Assembly (NCBI GenBank): GCA_020438665.1
Contig: JAGQUE010000349.1
Span: 1-5,707, forward strand
Direction: 5' to 3'
DNA: 5,707 bases
From: Nocardioidaceae bacterium
GTDB lineage: Bacteria; Actinomycetota; Actinomycetes; Propionibacteriales; Nocardioidaceae
Part shown: in pieces, positions 5,526-5,707 of the stretch
Position numbering within the stretch: the first letter of the stretch is position 1
Layout of the letters: each line of letters opens with the position of its first letter
Notes under the pieces: model-generated
The model's database searches: none
What the model was told of the DNA's origin: nothing
What the model saw: only the letters and a program-made list of their open reading frames with translations
Made by a program: the position numbers and the translations under genes

Positions 5526-5707
5526 ATGGGTGACTACCGCGCGACGTACGACCGCTCGATCCGCGACCCCGAGGGCTTCTGGGGCGATGCCGCCGGCCTG
5601 GTGGACTGGATCAAGAAGCCCCAGCGGGTGCTCGACGACAGCCGGCCGCCCTTCTATCGCTGGTTCCCCGACGCCACCCTCAACACCTGCTACAACGCGC
5701 TCGACCG
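5526..5707 (+). CDS. prpE: Propionyl-CoA synthetase-type acyl-CoA ligase, N-terminal part (cut by window edge)
   Basis: The first 60 codons of an AMP-forming acyl-CoA synthetase. The visible residues match the acetyl-CoA synthetase N-terminal domain in its PrpE form: Y4, Y8, SIRDPEGFW (11-19), VDWIKKPQRVLDDSRPPFYR (26-45), WFPD (46-49) and LNTCYNALD (52-60). The run SRPPFxRWF...NxCxNAxDR is shared with E. coli PrpE. The enzyme would convert propionate, ATP and CoA to propionyl-CoA, AMP and pyrophosphate. The ATG at 5526 is chosen because the family resemblance begins there and GCAGGG lies 8 nt upstream (5512-5517). The frame is open further upstream, with an in-frame ATG at 5340 and an in-frame TTG at 5376 behind GGGGGAGG, but the extra residues look non-coding. 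It is divergent from the ABC operon. An ACSS3-like or acetyl-CoA synthetase assignment is possible since the catalytic domains are not in the window. Confidence 0.8.
   Translation, partial: MGDYRATYDRSIRDPEGFWGDAAGLVDWIKKPQRVLDDSRPPFYRWFPDATLNTCYNALD

Noticed and set aside
5321..5527. 68-codon minus-strand open frame in the divergent intergenic region
   Set aside because: The proline/arginine-rich translation has no motif, it overlaps both palindromes, and it begins on the complement of the prpE start. There is no ribosome binding site I would trust.

Overview
The window is a chromosomal segment from a very GC-rich bacterium, almost certainly an actinobacterium. The reasons are GC-dominated third codon positions, frequent GTG starts, a B-box zinc finger fused to an M50 protease (a fusion I associate with actinobacteria), and TANNNT promoter hexamers placed for leaderless translation. 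A Propionibacteriales/Nocardioides-like source would fit, but the sequence alone does not prove a genus. I see no rRNA, tRNA, CRISPR array, insertion sequence or phage gene.

Layout. The left edge (1-332, minus) holds the first quarter of a 4-aminobutyrate aminotransferase (gabT). Next comes a complete membrane-embedded site-2-type zinc metalloprotease with an N-terminal B-box zinc finger (397-1353, minus). The centre is a four-gene ABC importer operon on the minus strand, read from right to left: lipoprotein substrate-binding protein (4132-5262), two inner-membrane permeases (3249-4127 and 2464-3252) and the ATPase (1403-2467). Its genes are separated by 4 bp or overlap by 4 bp, so it is one translationally coupled unit. 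A 263-bp divergent intergenic region (5263-5525) carries two clear palindromes. The right edge (5526-5707, plus) is the beginning of an acyl-CoA synthetase of the propionyl-CoA synthetase (PrpE) type.

How the genes may work together. The importer belongs to the ferric iron / polyamine / thiamine / aminoethylphosphonate type of binding-protein-dependent systems, and its ligand cannot be read from the sequence. gabT lies downstream on the same strand, which makes an amine or GABA-related substrate a reasonable but unproven guess. The protease between them looks like an independent housekeeping gene. Both the protease and gabT have a TAGGCT hexamer 7-8 nt before the ATG, suggesting separate promoters and leaderless mRNAs rather than read-through from the transporter operon. 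prpE would activate propionate to propionyl-CoA and is probably controlled independently from the divergent region.

Overall this is an ordinary core-metabolism and transport region. I did not find a convincing undescribed system. The items most worth a second look are the two palindromes, the paired leaderless promoters, the ambiguous prpE start and the unknown ligand of the importer.
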